Below, one piece after another: positions 7,963 through 15,084 of a stretch of DNA of 15,084 bases. How positions within the stretch are numbered: position 1 is the stretch's first letter; the number at the start of each line of letters is the position of its first letter. This stretch comes from DATJYV01 sp035499415 (GTDB lineage: Bacteria; Bacteroidota; Ignavibacteria; UBA10030), in NCBI GenBank assembly GCA_035499415.1, contig DATJYV010000052.1:1-15084 (forward strand), read 5' to 3'. Under the pieces are notes generated by a model that was not told the DNA's origin, did no database searches, and saw nothing but the letters and a program-made list of their open reading frames with translations. Made by a program: the position numbers and the translations under genes.

Positions 7963-8625
7963 CTAGCCGTGGGGCTTTCGCGACACCCACGGATTTCCTT
8001 TCAGAAAAAATCTCCATCGTTTCTTCTTCCCCAATCGAATTCCAATGCGCGTCGATCGTCCGAGTGACGATCGGTGGATTTTCTTCCCCTTCCCGATGAA
8101 AATATTTTTGCCGGTGAGGTCTTCTCCGTCCTGCTTCCGCGTCAATCCGAATGCTTCACACAGCCGCGCAGGGCCGTTTGTCAGATTGCGTTCGGGTGCA
8201 GCGAAGGGTTGTCGCGAATGCATACGCGGACGGGTCGATCTCCCCATCTGTCCCGAAGTATGCCGATTCTTTATCATTATTTCAATCCCTTCAACAGGTT
8301 CCGCCGCACGGATCAACACGGCCTCGCCGGCTCCCGCCTTCCCGGTGACGACGTTTGCGCAGTGATGCATGCCGTAGGTGAAATAGACGTAGAGGTATCC
8401 GCCGCGCCGAAACATCACTCTATTGCGTTGTGTTTCGCCGCGGAACGCGTGACTTGCGGCGTCGTGGGGAAGATAGGCCTCCGTTTCGACGATCATTCCG
8501 ATGAGAACTCTGCCCCGGACTGATCGTATCAGGTACTTGCCGATGAGAGACGGGGCAACAAGAAGGGCGGAGCGGGTGTAGAACGGGCGTGGGAGTTTTT
8601 TCCGGCTTGCGCGGGACGTATGCAG
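7963..8625 (-). CDS. DNA-3-methyladenine glycosylase (AAG/MPG family), start unresolved
   Basis: This family removes alkylated purines such as 3-methyladenine in base excision repair. Conserved blocks are clear: IVETEAY, with the second Glu equivalent to human AAG E125 and the Tyr to Y127; the following ASH histidine; RNRVMFRRGGYLYVYFTYGM; AVLIRAAEPVEG; and NLTNGPARL. The first ATG (8496) would start inside the domain at MIVETEAY. The frame stays open upstream to a stop at 8725-8727, and it encodes the expected family N-terminus (KKLPRPFYTRSALLVAPSL and IGKYLIRS, about 8601-8530). No ATG, GTG or TTG occurs in frame there. I extend to a CTG at 8623-8625 as a tentative start; CTG at 8650-8652 is another option. 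A frameshift in an A-tract is also possible. The C-terminus is basic and complete. Confidence 0.85.
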   Translation of the reverse strand: MHTSRASRKKLPRPFYTRSALLVAPSLIGKYLIRSVRGRVLIGMIVETEAYLPHDAASHAFRGETQRNRVMFRRGGYLYVYFTYGMHHCANVVTGKAGAGEAVLIRAAEPVEGIEIMIKNRHTSGQMGRSTRPRMHSRQPFAAPERNLTNGPARLCEAFGLTRKQDGEDLTGKNIFIGKGKKIHRSSLGRSTRIGIRLGKKKRWRFFLKGNPWVSRKPHG

Positions 8626-9033
8626 GCCGTGGAGAGCGAGCGAAGAAATCAGGGCGTTGTCGGTCCCTTTTTTTCGAGGTTTTGCTTTGAGAAGATCGAA
8701 TGTCGCCGGGTGATCTTTCGACGCTCAAGCATCATCTCGTTGGTCGAATCGATCCAGGACAATCGCCGACGGCCTCGCGATACGGAAACCTCAACGTGTC
8801 GGGGTTCAGTCGAGGAGGAATCGACGCGCGAACCGGGGACCGGTGAGGATGATGAAGCTGATCCGGAGATCGTGGAACGGTCGCTGGACGGGGCGGATGC
8901 AACGGGGGACTTTTGCATGAGCTGCTCGCGTAAGGCTAAAATTGAACGGTGGGAGATGACGACTTGGAACGATTAAATCTACGGGGAAGGTTCCCGAGGT
9001 GCAATACCGCGGAGATCAAATCCCGAACAAAAG

Positions 9034-9042
9034 TTATCCACA
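9034..9042 (+). promoter_or_regulatory. DnaA-box-like nonamer TTATCCACA
   Basis: This is an exact match to the consensus DnaA box. It is a single copy, with no cluster of further boxes or AT-rich unwinding region around it, so an origin is not supported. A chance match in a window of this size is not rare. Confidence 0.2.
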
Positions 9043-9051
9043 CCTACAAAG

Positions 9052-9084
9052 TTCGTGCCATTTCATGCTCTTCCATGGAACGAA
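9052..9084 (-). terminator. Weak hairpin downstream of the aldehyde dehydrogenase
   Basis: TTCGTGCCA (9052-9060) pairs with TGGAACGAA (9076-9084) with one mismatch and a 15-base loop. It lies about 20 bases past the stop on the minus strand. There is no convincing U-tract, so a role in termination is only possible. Confidence 0.2.
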
Positions 9085-9104
9085 TTGCCTGAATTCCTCA
9101 CCCT

Positions 9105-10751
9105 TCATTTTTTGAAGTCTTTGACGATCTGGTCGATCTGTTCTGCCGAAATCCCGCTCCCGAAAGAGACGGGCTTGTCTTGTGTTGGGAGGGAATGAGG
9201 GTCTGAAGGTTTCCGCTCCTCGGCGTGAGGTCCGGCAGGTTCGGCCTTTTGCAAAACGTTTCCGGCTTTAAGCCGAATCCTTTCATCTATTTCATCCATC
9301 CAGGAACGTCCGGTGGGTGCGATGCGGTAGATCGTCGCTTTGGGCAAATCCTTTTTCGCGGCCGGCGCCGTTCGGTCTGCAAATTTTTCCGGGGGATTGA
9401 TGGGCCTCGTTTCAAACGCAAGTCGTTTGATATTAATGAGATGTTTTGCCGATACGTTTTCCGAGATAATCGACCCGCCAAACGTCCCCGGGCCGAGGGT
9501 CATTGAGGGAAGAAGTTCATTCGTATACCCCACGGCTCCGAGCGCCGCCTGAGTATTGACGAGCACGCGAAATGCCGGCTTCTCGAGCCCGAACTTGAGG
9601 ATGACGTCCGAGTCGGTTGAGTGGATGACCATCGTATGGCCGATCCCGCCGAACTCGAGCATTTCGACGCAGCGGTCGCAACCCTCATGATAGCCGTTGA
9701 CCGTGAACATGGAAAGAACGGGGGACAGCTTTTCGCGCGAGAGGGGATAGTCGCGGCCGACTGCGGGAAGCTCGACGATGATGCAGCTCGTGTCGTGAGG
9801 AACTTCGAACCCTGCCTTTTCCGCGATGAACCTCGGCGGCTTTCCCACGATCTGCGGGTTGATCGCTCCGCGCGCGTCGAACATTGTTCTGCCCAGCCGT
9901 TCCTTTTCTTCGGGGGATGCGAAGTATGCGCCAAGCTTCTTGAATTCTTCGACCGCGAGTTTTTTTACCGGCTCATCCACGACGACGCCCGACTCCGTGG
10001 AGCAGAGGACCCCCCAGTCGAACATCTTGCCGGACACAATATCGGCAACGGCCTTCCGGACGTTTGCGGTCCGCTCAATGAACGCCGGGACATTGCCCGA
10101 GCCGACGCCGTACGCCGGTTTTCCCGCGCTGTATGCAGCGCGCACCATCGGGTTCGAACCCGTCGCAAGGATGACCGCCGTCTTCTTGTGTTTCATCAGC
10201 TCATTCGTTCCCTCGACGGTCGGGACGGACATGCAGGCAATCAGACCCTTGGGTGCTCCGGACGATTCCGCGGCCTGCGCAACGACGCGCGTTGCTTCGA
10301 GCGTTGAATGAACGGCTTTCGGGTGCGGGCTTGCAACGAACCCGTTCCTCGCTTTAACCGAAATAATTGCCTTGAACATGACCGTGGAGGTCGGATTTGT
10401 GGAAGGGATCAGCGCGGCCACCACCCCCATCGGCTCGGCAATTTCGATGATCTTCTTTTCCTGGTCCTCGTTGATGACGCCGACCGTCTTCAAGTCCTTG
10501 ATCGACTCCCAGACACGGCGCGTGGCGAACTCGTTCTTCTTCCTCTTGTCGGCCGTGTTGCCGAACCCGGTTTCTTCGTGCGCCAGGATCCCGAGCTTTT
10601 CGGCGGCGGCGAATCCGGCCTCGACCATCGCGTGCACGATGGCGTCGACCTGTTGCTGGGAGAACTTGCGGAAGGCAAGCTGTGCCTCCTTCGCGGCGTT
10701 CACAAGGTCGCGCGCTTCCTGGATGGATCGGAGGTCGTTGTCGGTCGCCAT
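9105..10751 (-). CDS. CoA-acylating aldehyde dehydrogenase with C-terminal encapsulation-like tail
   Basis: The 548-residue protein resembles the N-terminal half of AdhE and the EutE/PduP group. These enzymes convert an aldehyde, CoA and NAD+ to acyl-CoA, or the reverse. Family blocks are present: AEPMGVVAALIPSTNPTSTV (about 105-124), SPHPKA (141-146), ILATGSNPMVRAAYSAGKPA (194-213), GVGSGN (215-220), catalytic Cys250 in FDWGVLCSTES, and LTLGPGTFGGSIISENV-type residues late in the fold. The AdhE alcohol-dehydrogenase half is absent. After about residue 495 comes an unusual tail: a flexible Pro/Gly/charged linker (about 497-533), then ISAEQIDQIVKDFKK (534-548), a short amphipathic helix typical of microcompartment encapsulation peptides. 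The start lies 31 bp after ruvB, so co-transcription is likely. The substrate is unknown: acetaldehyde, propionaldehyde and lactaldehyde-type options remain. Confidence 0.88.
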   Translation of the reverse strand: MATDNDLRSIQEARDLVNAAKEAQLAFRKFSQQQVDAIVHAMVEAGFAAAEKLGILAHEETGFGNTADKRKKNEFATRRVWESIKDLKTVGVINEDQEKKIIEIAEPMGVVAALIPSTNPTSTVMFKAIISVKARNGFVASPHPKAVHSTLEATRVVAQAAESSGAPKGLIACMSVPTVEGTNELMKHKKTAVILATGSNPMVRAAYSAGKPAYGVGSGNVPAFIERTANVRKAVADIVSGKMFDWGVLCSTESGVVVDEPVKKLAVEEFKKLGAYFASPEEKERLGRTMFDARGAINPQIVGKPPRFIAEKAGFEVPHDTSCIIVELPAVGRDYPLSREKLSPVLSMFTVNGYHEGCDRCVEMLEFGGIGHTMVIHSTDSDVILKFGLEKPAFRVLVNTQAALGAVGYTNELLPSMTLGPGTFGGSIISENVSAKHLINIKRLAFETRPINPPEKFADRTAPAAKKDLPKATIYRIAPTGRSWMDEIDERIRLKAGNVLQKAEPAGPHAEERKPSDPHSLPTQDKPVSFGSGISAEQIDQIVKDFKK

Positions 10752-10782
10752 GGAAAACCCTGCGTGTTTGATGAACGTTTCG

Positions 10783-11832
10783 TCAGCCCAGCTCGAGGGA
10801 CGGCTGGGAATTGGAGTGACCCGTCCTGGGAAGGCCGAAGTGCGCGAACGCTTGCGGCGTCGCCTCCCGGCCGCGCGGCGTCCGGCTCAGGAACCCCTCC
10901 TGGATCAGATACGGTTCATACACTTCTTCGAGAGTGCCGGGCTCTTCGCCGACAGAAACGGCGAGAGTGCTCAAGCCGACGGGGCCGCCGGCATGTTTCT
11001 CAATGATGGTTCGGAGGATACGTTTGTCCATCTCGTCCAGCCCGTGCGAATCGACTTCAAGCGCTCGAAGTGCGTGGACGGCGACTTCGCGTGTCAGCAT
11101 GCCGCGGTGATGCGCGAGCTGGGGGTCGGCCTCCGCGAAGTCACGGCAGCGCTTGAGCAGTCTGTTGGCAATCCGGGGCGTGCCGCGGGAGCGGGTTGAG
11201 AGCTCCTCGAGGGCGTCGTTCTCATAGGGCATGCCAAGAATGCCCGAGGAGCGTTTCAGAATTTTCCGGAGGTCGGTGCTTTCGTAATAATCGAGACGGC
11301 CCGTGATGCCAAACCGGGACCGAAGGGGAGCGCTTAACAGCCCGGCCCGCGTGGTCGCTCCAACGAGCGTGAACGGCTTGAGCCCAAGCTGGACGGTTCG
11401 TGCTCCCGGACCGGTGTCGATGACGATATCGACGCGGAAATCCTCCATGGCTGAGTAGAGATATTCTTCGATGCGGGGAGGGACGCGGTGGATCTCGTCG
11501 ATGAAGAGGACTTCGGACTGGTCGAGGGAAGTGAGGATGCCTGCAAGGTCCCCCGGTTTTTCGAGGGCCGGACCCGACGTGCTCACCAATCGCGTTCCCA
11601 TTTCGTGGGAGACGATGTGGGAGAGGGTCGTTTTGCCGAGACCGGGAGGGCCGGTCAGGAGGACGTGGTCGAGGGCTTCATGCCTGCCGCGGGCGGCGGC
11701 GATGAAGACTTTGAGATTCTCTACGAGCTTCGGCTGACCGACAAATTCTTCGATGGACGTCGGCCGAAGCGCCTGGTCGAGATCGTACTCCGTCTCGAGG
11801 CGTTCGGGGCGCGTAACGTCCGAATTTCTCAT
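10783..11832 (-). CDS. ruvB: Holliday junction branch migration ATPase RuvB
   Basis: RuvB is the hexameric AAA+ motor that drives branch migration of Holliday junctions with RuvA. At 349 residues it is the normal length. Walker A GPPGLGKT is at 61-68 and Walker B VLFIDEIH at about 108-115. The sensor and arginine-finger region reads LVGATTRAGLLSAPLRSRFG, and the C-terminal winged-helix domain ends in the conserved EPYLIQEGFLSRTPRGR block. A short extra tail follows. It is the fifth gene of the minus-strand recJ-yebC-ruvC-ruvA-ruvB series, 98 bp after ruvA. No obvious Shine-Dalgarno precedes the ATG. Confidence 0.97.
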   Translation of the reverse strand: MRNSDVTRPERLETEYDLDQALRPTSIEEFVGQPKLVENLKVFIAAARGRHEALDHVLLTGPPGLGKTTLSHIVSHEMGTRLVSTSGPALEKPGDLAGILTSLDQSEVLFIDEIHRVPPRIEEYLYSAMEDFRVDIVIDTGPGARTVQLGLKPFTLVGATTRAGLLSAPLRSRFGITGRLDYYESTDLRKILKRSSGILGMPYENDALEELSTRSRGTPRIANRLLKRCRDFAEADPQLAHHRGMLTREVAVHALRALEVDSHGLDEMDKRILRTIIEKHAGGPVGLSTLAVSVGEEPGTLEEVYEPYLIQEGFLSRTPRGREATPQAFAHFGLPRTGHSNSQPSLELG

Positions 11833-11930
11833 GGCGAGAAATTACCAAGAACGGGTCTGAATAGCAAGGCGGAGCGGAGAGATGGAGCTGAAGCCGGGGG
11901 CCAAACCTGGTGTACGAGAGGGAGGTTCTT

Positions 11931-12536
11931 CTATTCGTGCTTCGAAACGTACATCAGCGAGCGTTTGACGAGGTCCTCGATCGTCGGCGATTTGTCCCGA
12001 AGGTCTTCGAACGCCGACCGGACTGCCTTCTCCGCCGAAGCTCTCGCGTAGCCCAGGGACGTAAGCGCGAGCAGTGCCTGAGTCCGATCGACGGATTCGC
12101 CACTGTGCCCGCTGTCGCCGGATTTTATACCGAGCTCTGCGACCTTGTCCCGCAATTCCACCACGATGCGCTCCGCGATTTTTTTCCCAACGCCCGGGAT
12201 GCGGGTGAGGGATGCGACATCGCCGGAAGTGATCCCCGCCTCGAGCCGGTCGACCGGGCCCCCCGAGAGGATAGTCTGGGCGGTCCGCGGTCCGACCCCG
12301 CTCACCGTTAACAGAAGCCGGAACATCGACCGCTCGGCCTCGGACGCGAATCCGTACAATTGAAGCGCGTCTTCCCGTACTTGCAGATGCGAGAACAGAT
12401 GCACGCTCGAGCCGACAGGCCCGATTGTTTCGAATGTCGAGAGGGAAATCCTCAATGCGTAACCAACGCCGTTCACGTCGACCGTCACTTCTGTCGGCGA
12501 TTTTGCGAGAAGGATACCCGTTATCGATGCGATCAT
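11931..12536 (-). CDS. ruvA: Holliday junction DNA-binding protein RuvA
   Basis: RuvA tetramers bind and hold open Holliday junctions and recruit RuvB. The 201-residue protein has the N-terminal OB fold (MIASITGILL, VDVNGVGY) and two helix-hairpin-helix motifs, VSGVGPRTA (about 78-86) and IPGVGKKIAERIVVELRDK (113-131). A linker of about 20 residues follows, then the C-terminal domain III that contacts RuvB (LLALTSLGYARASAEKAV). The start codon overlaps the ruvC stop as ATGA, implying translational coupling. The 98-bp gap to ruvB shows no clear terminator. Confidence 0.97.
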   Translation of the reverse strand: MIASITGILLAKSPTEVTVDVNGVGYALRISLSTFETIGPVGSSVHLFSHLQVREDALQLYGFASEAERSMFRLLLTVSGVGPRTAQTILSGGPVDRLEAGITSGDVASLTRIPGVGKKIAERIVVELRDKVAELGIKSGDSGHSGESVDRTQALLALTSLGYARASAEKAVRSAFEDLRDKSPTIEDLVKRSLMYVSKHE

Positions 12537-13090
12537 TTTTGTCGGATAACCCGTTCCGGATTATTGACGGCGAATGCCTTCCAGCTCCCGGAGCGTTTTG
12601 TGCGGCCGTCGGATCTCCGCTCCGTGGTGCGTTGGAGATGGCAGAGCGCAACGGCGAGGGCGTCCGTGGCGTCGAACAGTTTCGGAAGCGTGGCGAGCTG
12701 CATCCGCGATTTCAGCATATACCGGACCTGTTCTTTTGAAGCAGCCCCGTTGCCCACGACGGCTTTCTTGACTTCCCGCGGCGAATATTCTGCGGTGGGG
12801 AGTTGTCGATTGACAGCCGCGAGGATGGATACGCCCCGCGCGTGGCCGAGCTTCAACGCCGACTGCGCATTCTTGCCGTAAAACGCTGTTTCGATCGCGA
12901 ATTCATCGGGCCGGTATCGGTCGATGGCGTCGCAGAGCGCATCGTAGATCGTCTTGAGCCGCAGGGGCATGGAGCGGCTGGAACGGTTGCGGATGACGTC
13001 GCAGGCGAGGAGTGTTGTCCGACCCCGGGAAAACTCCACGATACTGAATCCCGTGGTAAGAGTTCCCGGGTCAACGCCGAGGATGATCAT
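12533..13090 (-). CDS. ruvC: Holliday junction resolvase RuvC
   Basis: RuvC is the RNase H-fold endonuclease that cuts junctions held by RuvA and RuvB. The 185-residue protein keeps all four acidic catalytic residues: D7 (GVDPGT), E67 (AIETAFYGKN), and D140 and D143 (DATDALAVALCH). The segment EYSPREVKKAVVGNGAASKEQ is typical. The C-terminus runs about 30 basic residues past the last catalytic block, slightly longer than many homologues, with no recognised motif. The gene overlaps ruvA by 4 bases and starts 54 bp after yebC. No clear ribosome binding site precedes it. Confidence 0.97.
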   Translation of the reverse strand: MIILGVDPGTLTTGFSIVEFSRGRTTLLACDVIRNRSSRSMPLRLKTIYDALCDAIDRYRPDEFAIETAFYGKNAQSALKLGHARGVSILAAVNRQLPTAEYSPREVKKAVVGNGAASKEQVRYMLKSRMQLATLPKLFDATDALAVALCHLQRTTERRSDGRTKRSGSWKAFAVNNPERVIRQK

Positions 13091-13144
13091 GCCGTCGGGA
13101 GTGATGGTCGATGGAGGAGGCGGCTGGAACTCGACGGTCCCCGG

Positions 13145-13900
13145 TCATGCGCTTCCTGCGAGTCCCGCAAGAACCTTGTCGTCAATTTCGAAGTTCGCGA
13201 ACACGTGCTGGATGTCATCATGGTCTTCAATCGCTTCCATGAGCTTGACCATTCCCTCCGCCTCCTTCCCCTCAAGATGGACGGTGTTGTCGGGGACCAG
13301 ATGGATTTCCGAAGATTCAATCCGTATGCCCCGGTCGAGGATGGCCTTCCTCACGGCCTCGTAATTATCCGGCGGACAGACGACGGTGAACGAATCGTCA
13401 TCGACCTTCAAATCGTCCGCGCCGGCTTCGAGAGCGACGTTCATGAGGTCGTCCTCTGCGACCGCAGACCTGGGGATGATCACCAGCCCCTTGCGGTGAA
13501 ACTGAAACGCGACCGACCCCGCGGAAGCCAGCTTGCCGTGATGGTGCTCGAGGGCATGGCGCACCTCCGAGACCGTACGGATCTTGTTGTCGGTCACGGC
13601 CTCGATGATCATTGCGACTCCTCCGGGTCCGTACGCCTCGTACACGACATCTTCGTAATTCACGCCGGGCAGTTCGCCCGTTCCCTTCATGACCGCCCTT
13701 TTGACATTGTCGGCCGGCATGTTATGCTCTTTCGCCTTGTCGATTGCCATCCTCAGGCGCGGGTTTCCTTCCGGATGTCCGCCGCCGAGTTTTGCGGCGA
13801 TCGTGATTTCCTTGATGATCTGCGTGAACATTTTTCCGCGGCGCGCATCCGTCACCGCCTTCTTGCGTTTGATTGTTGCCCATTTGCTGTGGCCCGACAT
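13145..13900 (-). CDS. yebC: YebC/PmpR-family protein (TACO1-like)
   Basis: The 251-residue protein has the hallmark YebC N-terminus (MSGHSKWATIKRKKAVTDARR, then GKMFTQIIKEITIAAKLGGG). The conserved NPRLRMAIDKAKEHNMPADN and YEAYGPGGVAMIIEAVTDNK blocks follow, and the acidic C-terminal domain is intact. Family members have been described as DNA-binding regulators, and more recently as ribosome-associated factors that ease translation of proline-rich stretches, like mitochondrial TACO1. Which role applies here cannot be read from sequence. Its place directly before ruvC is a widespread arrangement. It starts 14 bp after the recJ stop. Confidence 0.97.
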   Translation of the reverse strand: MSGHSKWATIKRKKAVTDARRGKMFTQIIKEITIAAKLGGGHPEGNPRLRMAIDKAKEHNMPADNVKRAVMKGTGELPGVNYEDVVYEAYGPGGVAMIIEAVTDNKIRTVSEVRHALEHHHGKLASAGSVAFQFHRKGLVIIPRSAVAEDDLMNVALEAGADDLKVDDDSFTVVCPPDNYEAVRKAILDRGIRIESSEIHLVPDNTVHLEGKEAEGMVKLMEAIEDHDDIQHVFANFEIDDKVLAGLAGSA

Positions 13901-13904
13901 GGCG

Positions 13905-13912
13905 CTTCTCCC
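13905..13912 (-). promoter_or_regulatory. Strong ribosome binding site of yebC
   Basis: On the minus strand GGGAGAAG ends 4 bases before the yebC ATG, one of the few strong Shine-Dalgarno matches in the window. It lies within the recJ-yebC gap, which supports efficient translation from a shared transcript. Confidence 0.5.
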
Positions 13913-13914
13913 GT

Positions 13915-15084
13915 CTATTTCAAATCCCGAATTTTCAGCTGCGGGACAAGCTGCCCGCCGTATTCCCCCTCGTCGAGCGAGAACGCCAGGTCGAGCCCTT
14001 TGCGGCCCGGCTGGACCCGGTCCATGAGTCGACCGAGGCCGAATCCGATCGCGTCGACAACATGCCCGCTGCTCCGGACCTTGAATTTCAAATGGTCCTT
14101 TCCGACGATGCGTGGAGACCCGACGACATCGACGTTGCGCGTCGCAAAAACGGGTCGCATGTTCTCGGGGCCGAATGGGGCGAACTTACCCAGCGTGCGT
14201 ATGAAGGTCGGCGAGATCTCGGAGACGTGCATTTCCGCGTCGATTCGGATCTCGGGCGTCAGCATTTCGCGCGTAAGCTCGCGGTCGGTCACCGCGTGGA
14301 AGGCGCTCTTGAACTCGGCGAGCTTGTCGATTGCGACGGTCAGCCCGGCGGCGTACTTGTGGCCGCCGAACTGAATGAGCGATGGCTGACACTGCTTCAA
14401 CGCTTCGTAGATGTTGAAACCGGAGACGCTCCGCGCGGAACCTTTGGCGACGCCGTCGACGGTGGTCATGAGCACGACGGGGCGATAGTAGCGCTCAACG
14501 AGCCGCGATGCGACGATGCCGATCACCCCCGGATGCCAGGTGTCGCGGTGGAGGACGATGCAGGTATCTTCGGCCGCCAGTTCTGCATCGACGGTTTGCT
14601 GAGCCTGCATGAACGTTTCCTCGTCGATTTTTCTCCGTTGCATGTTTTCATCTTCGAGCACCTGCGCAAGAGTCAGCGCCTCGCCGTATGAATCGCTCGT
14701 GAGGAGCCGGACGGCGCGCATGGCATCGCCGAGCCGCCCGACGGCGTTGATTCGCGGGGCGAGTACGAAAACCACCTGGCCGGTCGCAATGCGCTGGGGC
14801 TTCAGGCCGGACGTATCGATGAGGGCCCGAATCCCCGGAATCGGGTCGAAGTTGATCGCCTCCATCCCGAGCTTCACCATTGAGCGGTTCTCGAATGTGA
14901 GAGGAACGATGTCGGCAACCGTTGCAAGGGCGACGTATTGAAGCGATTGGGCGAGGAATGTCTGGGCGTCGGTTCCGAGACGGCTTCCGAGAGACGTATG
15001 CAGGACGAGGGCATGGACGAGCTTGAAGGCGACGCCGCAACCGCAAAGGAATTTGTACGGATACGAACAGGAGGGTTTCAGCGG
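13915..15084 (-). CDS. recJ: Single-stranded-DNA exonuclease RecJ, C-terminal part
   Basis: The frame is open to the right edge of the window, so the N-terminus with the first DHH motifs is missing and 389 residues are visible. RecJ degrades single-stranded DNA 5' to 3' in recombination and mismatch or base-excision repair. Visible blocks in order are CGCGVAFKLVHAL, ATVADIVPLTFENR, NAVGRLGDAMRAVRLL, DTWHPGVIGIVASRLVERY, and the DHHA1 motif QFGGHKYAAGL. The OB-fold end follows (LAFSLDEGEYGGQ, LKIRDLK), so the C-terminus is complete. The ATG at 14880 lies inside the domain and is not the true start. RecJ is the first gene seen of the minus-strand repair series and is followed by yebC. Confidence 0.96.
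   Translation of the reverse strand, partial: PLKPSCSYPYKFLCGCGVAFKLVHALVLHTSLGSRLGTDAQTFLAQSLQYVALATVADIVPLTFENRSMVKLGMEAINFDPIPGIRALIDTSGLKPQRIATGQVVFVLAPRINAVGRLGDAMRAVRLLTSDSYGEALTLAQVLEDENMQRRKIDEETFMQAQQTVDAELAAEDTCIVLHRDTWHPGVIGIVASRLVERYYRPVVLMTTVDGVAKGSARSVSGFNIYEALKQCQPSLIQFGGHKYAAGLTVAIDKLAEFKSAFHAVTDRELTREMLTPEIRIDAEMHVSEISPTFIRTLGKFAPFGPENMRPVFATRNVDVVGSPRIVGKDHLKFKVRSSGHVVDAIGFGLGRLMDRVQPGRKGLDLAFSLDEGEYGGQLVPQLKIRDLK

Larger units (their letters stand above)
8626..9104. other. Stretch without a supported gene; contains a DnaA-box nonamer
   Basis: About 480 bases lie between the glycosylase N-terminus and the aldehyde dehydrogenase stop. Small frames exist on both strands: an 89-codon minus-strand frame (8649-8918) rich in Ser and Arg, and a plus-strand frame (8620-8976). 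Neither shows a recognisable domain or a good ribosome site. I see no tRNA, tmRNA, SRP RNA or RNase P signature. The stretch may carry the glycosylase promoter on the minus strand. One perfect TTATCCACA lies at 9034-9042. Confidence 0.5.

Noticed and set aside
8649..8918. 89-codon minus-strand frame upstream of the glycosylase
   Set aside because: Ser/Arg-rich low-complexity product, no ribosome binding site and no family resemblance. It overlaps the open frame of the glycosylase N-terminus.
8620..8976. 118-codon plus-strand frame in the gene-poor stretch
   Set aside because: It overlaps the conserved glycosylase surroundings, has no recognisable motif and no upstream Shine-Dalgarno.
9034..9042. 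Replication origin suggested by a DnaA box
   Set aside because: Only one box, no AT-rich region, and no dnaA, dnaN or similar origin genes nearby.
11842..12651. 269-codon minus-strand frame overlapping ruvA and ruvC
   Set aside because: Out-of-frame shadow of ruvA; the ruvA frame carries both helix-hairpin-helix motifs.
12803..14374. A 523-codon plus-strand open frame spanning ruvC, yebC and recJ
   Set aside because: It lies wholly antisense to three well-conserved genes. Its product shows no domain. Long antisense frames are common in GC-rich coding DNA.
1..15084. CRISPR array, tRNA or rRNA genes, toxin-antitoxin or phage-defence system
   Set aside because: No regularly spaced direct repeats, no RNA gene signatures and no defence-family proteins were seen. 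The genes are housekeeping or repair apart from the aldehyde dehydrogenase and the DUF proteins.

Overview
This 15 kb window looks like ordinary chromosomal DNA from a Gram-negative bacterium of moderately high GC. The evidence is a lipoprotein with a lipobox and a predicted outer-membrane barrel protein of the CBM9-DUF5916 type. The DUF5916 family and the weak or absent Shine-Dalgarno sequences before many genes suggest the Bacteroidota/Ignavibacteriota/Chlorobi side of the tree. That placement is inference; no rRNA or other phylogenetic marker was tested.

Left part, plus strand (1-5141): the 3' end of an RsmB-family rRNA cytosine methyltransferase, a compact structured repeat inserted exactly at its stop codon, a TPR lipoprotein, a DUF58 (von Willebrand A-like) protein, and a complete uvrA. 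The repeat (484-640) has perfect 10-bp terminal inverted repeats and dense internal hairpins. A near-perfect 10-bp direct repeat that contains the methyltransferase TGA flanks it, so it reads as a small non-autonomous mobile element.

Middle (5181-9104), minus strand: a CBM9-DUF5916 outer-membrane protein convergent with uvrA, then an alkyladenine (3-methyladenine) DNA glycosylase. The glycosylase's conserved N-terminus lies in an open frame that has no ATG, GTG or TTG. Upstream of it are about 480 bases with no gene I can support; they hold one perfect DnaA-box nonamer.

Right part (9105-15084), all minus strand, transcribed from the right edge leftward: recJ (5' end cut by the window), yebC, ruvC, ruvA (ATGA overlap with ruvC), ruvB, then a CoA-acylating aldehyde dehydrogenase 31 bp after ruvB. 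recJ and ruvCAB form a recombination and repair block, with yebC in its usual place beside ruvC. The aldehyde dehydrogenase is the odd member. It has a C-terminal tail made of a flexible linker and a final short amphipathic helix, the architecture of bacterial-microcompartment encapsulation peptides, although no shell gene lies in the window.

Together uvrA, the glycosylase, ruvABC and recJ make this a DNA-repair-rich neighbourhood covering nucleotide excision, base excision and recombination. I found no CRISPR array, tRNA, rRNA, intact insertion sequence or clearly new multigene system. The observations most worth following are the aldehyde dehydrogenase tail, the stop-codon insertion element and the glycosylase start.
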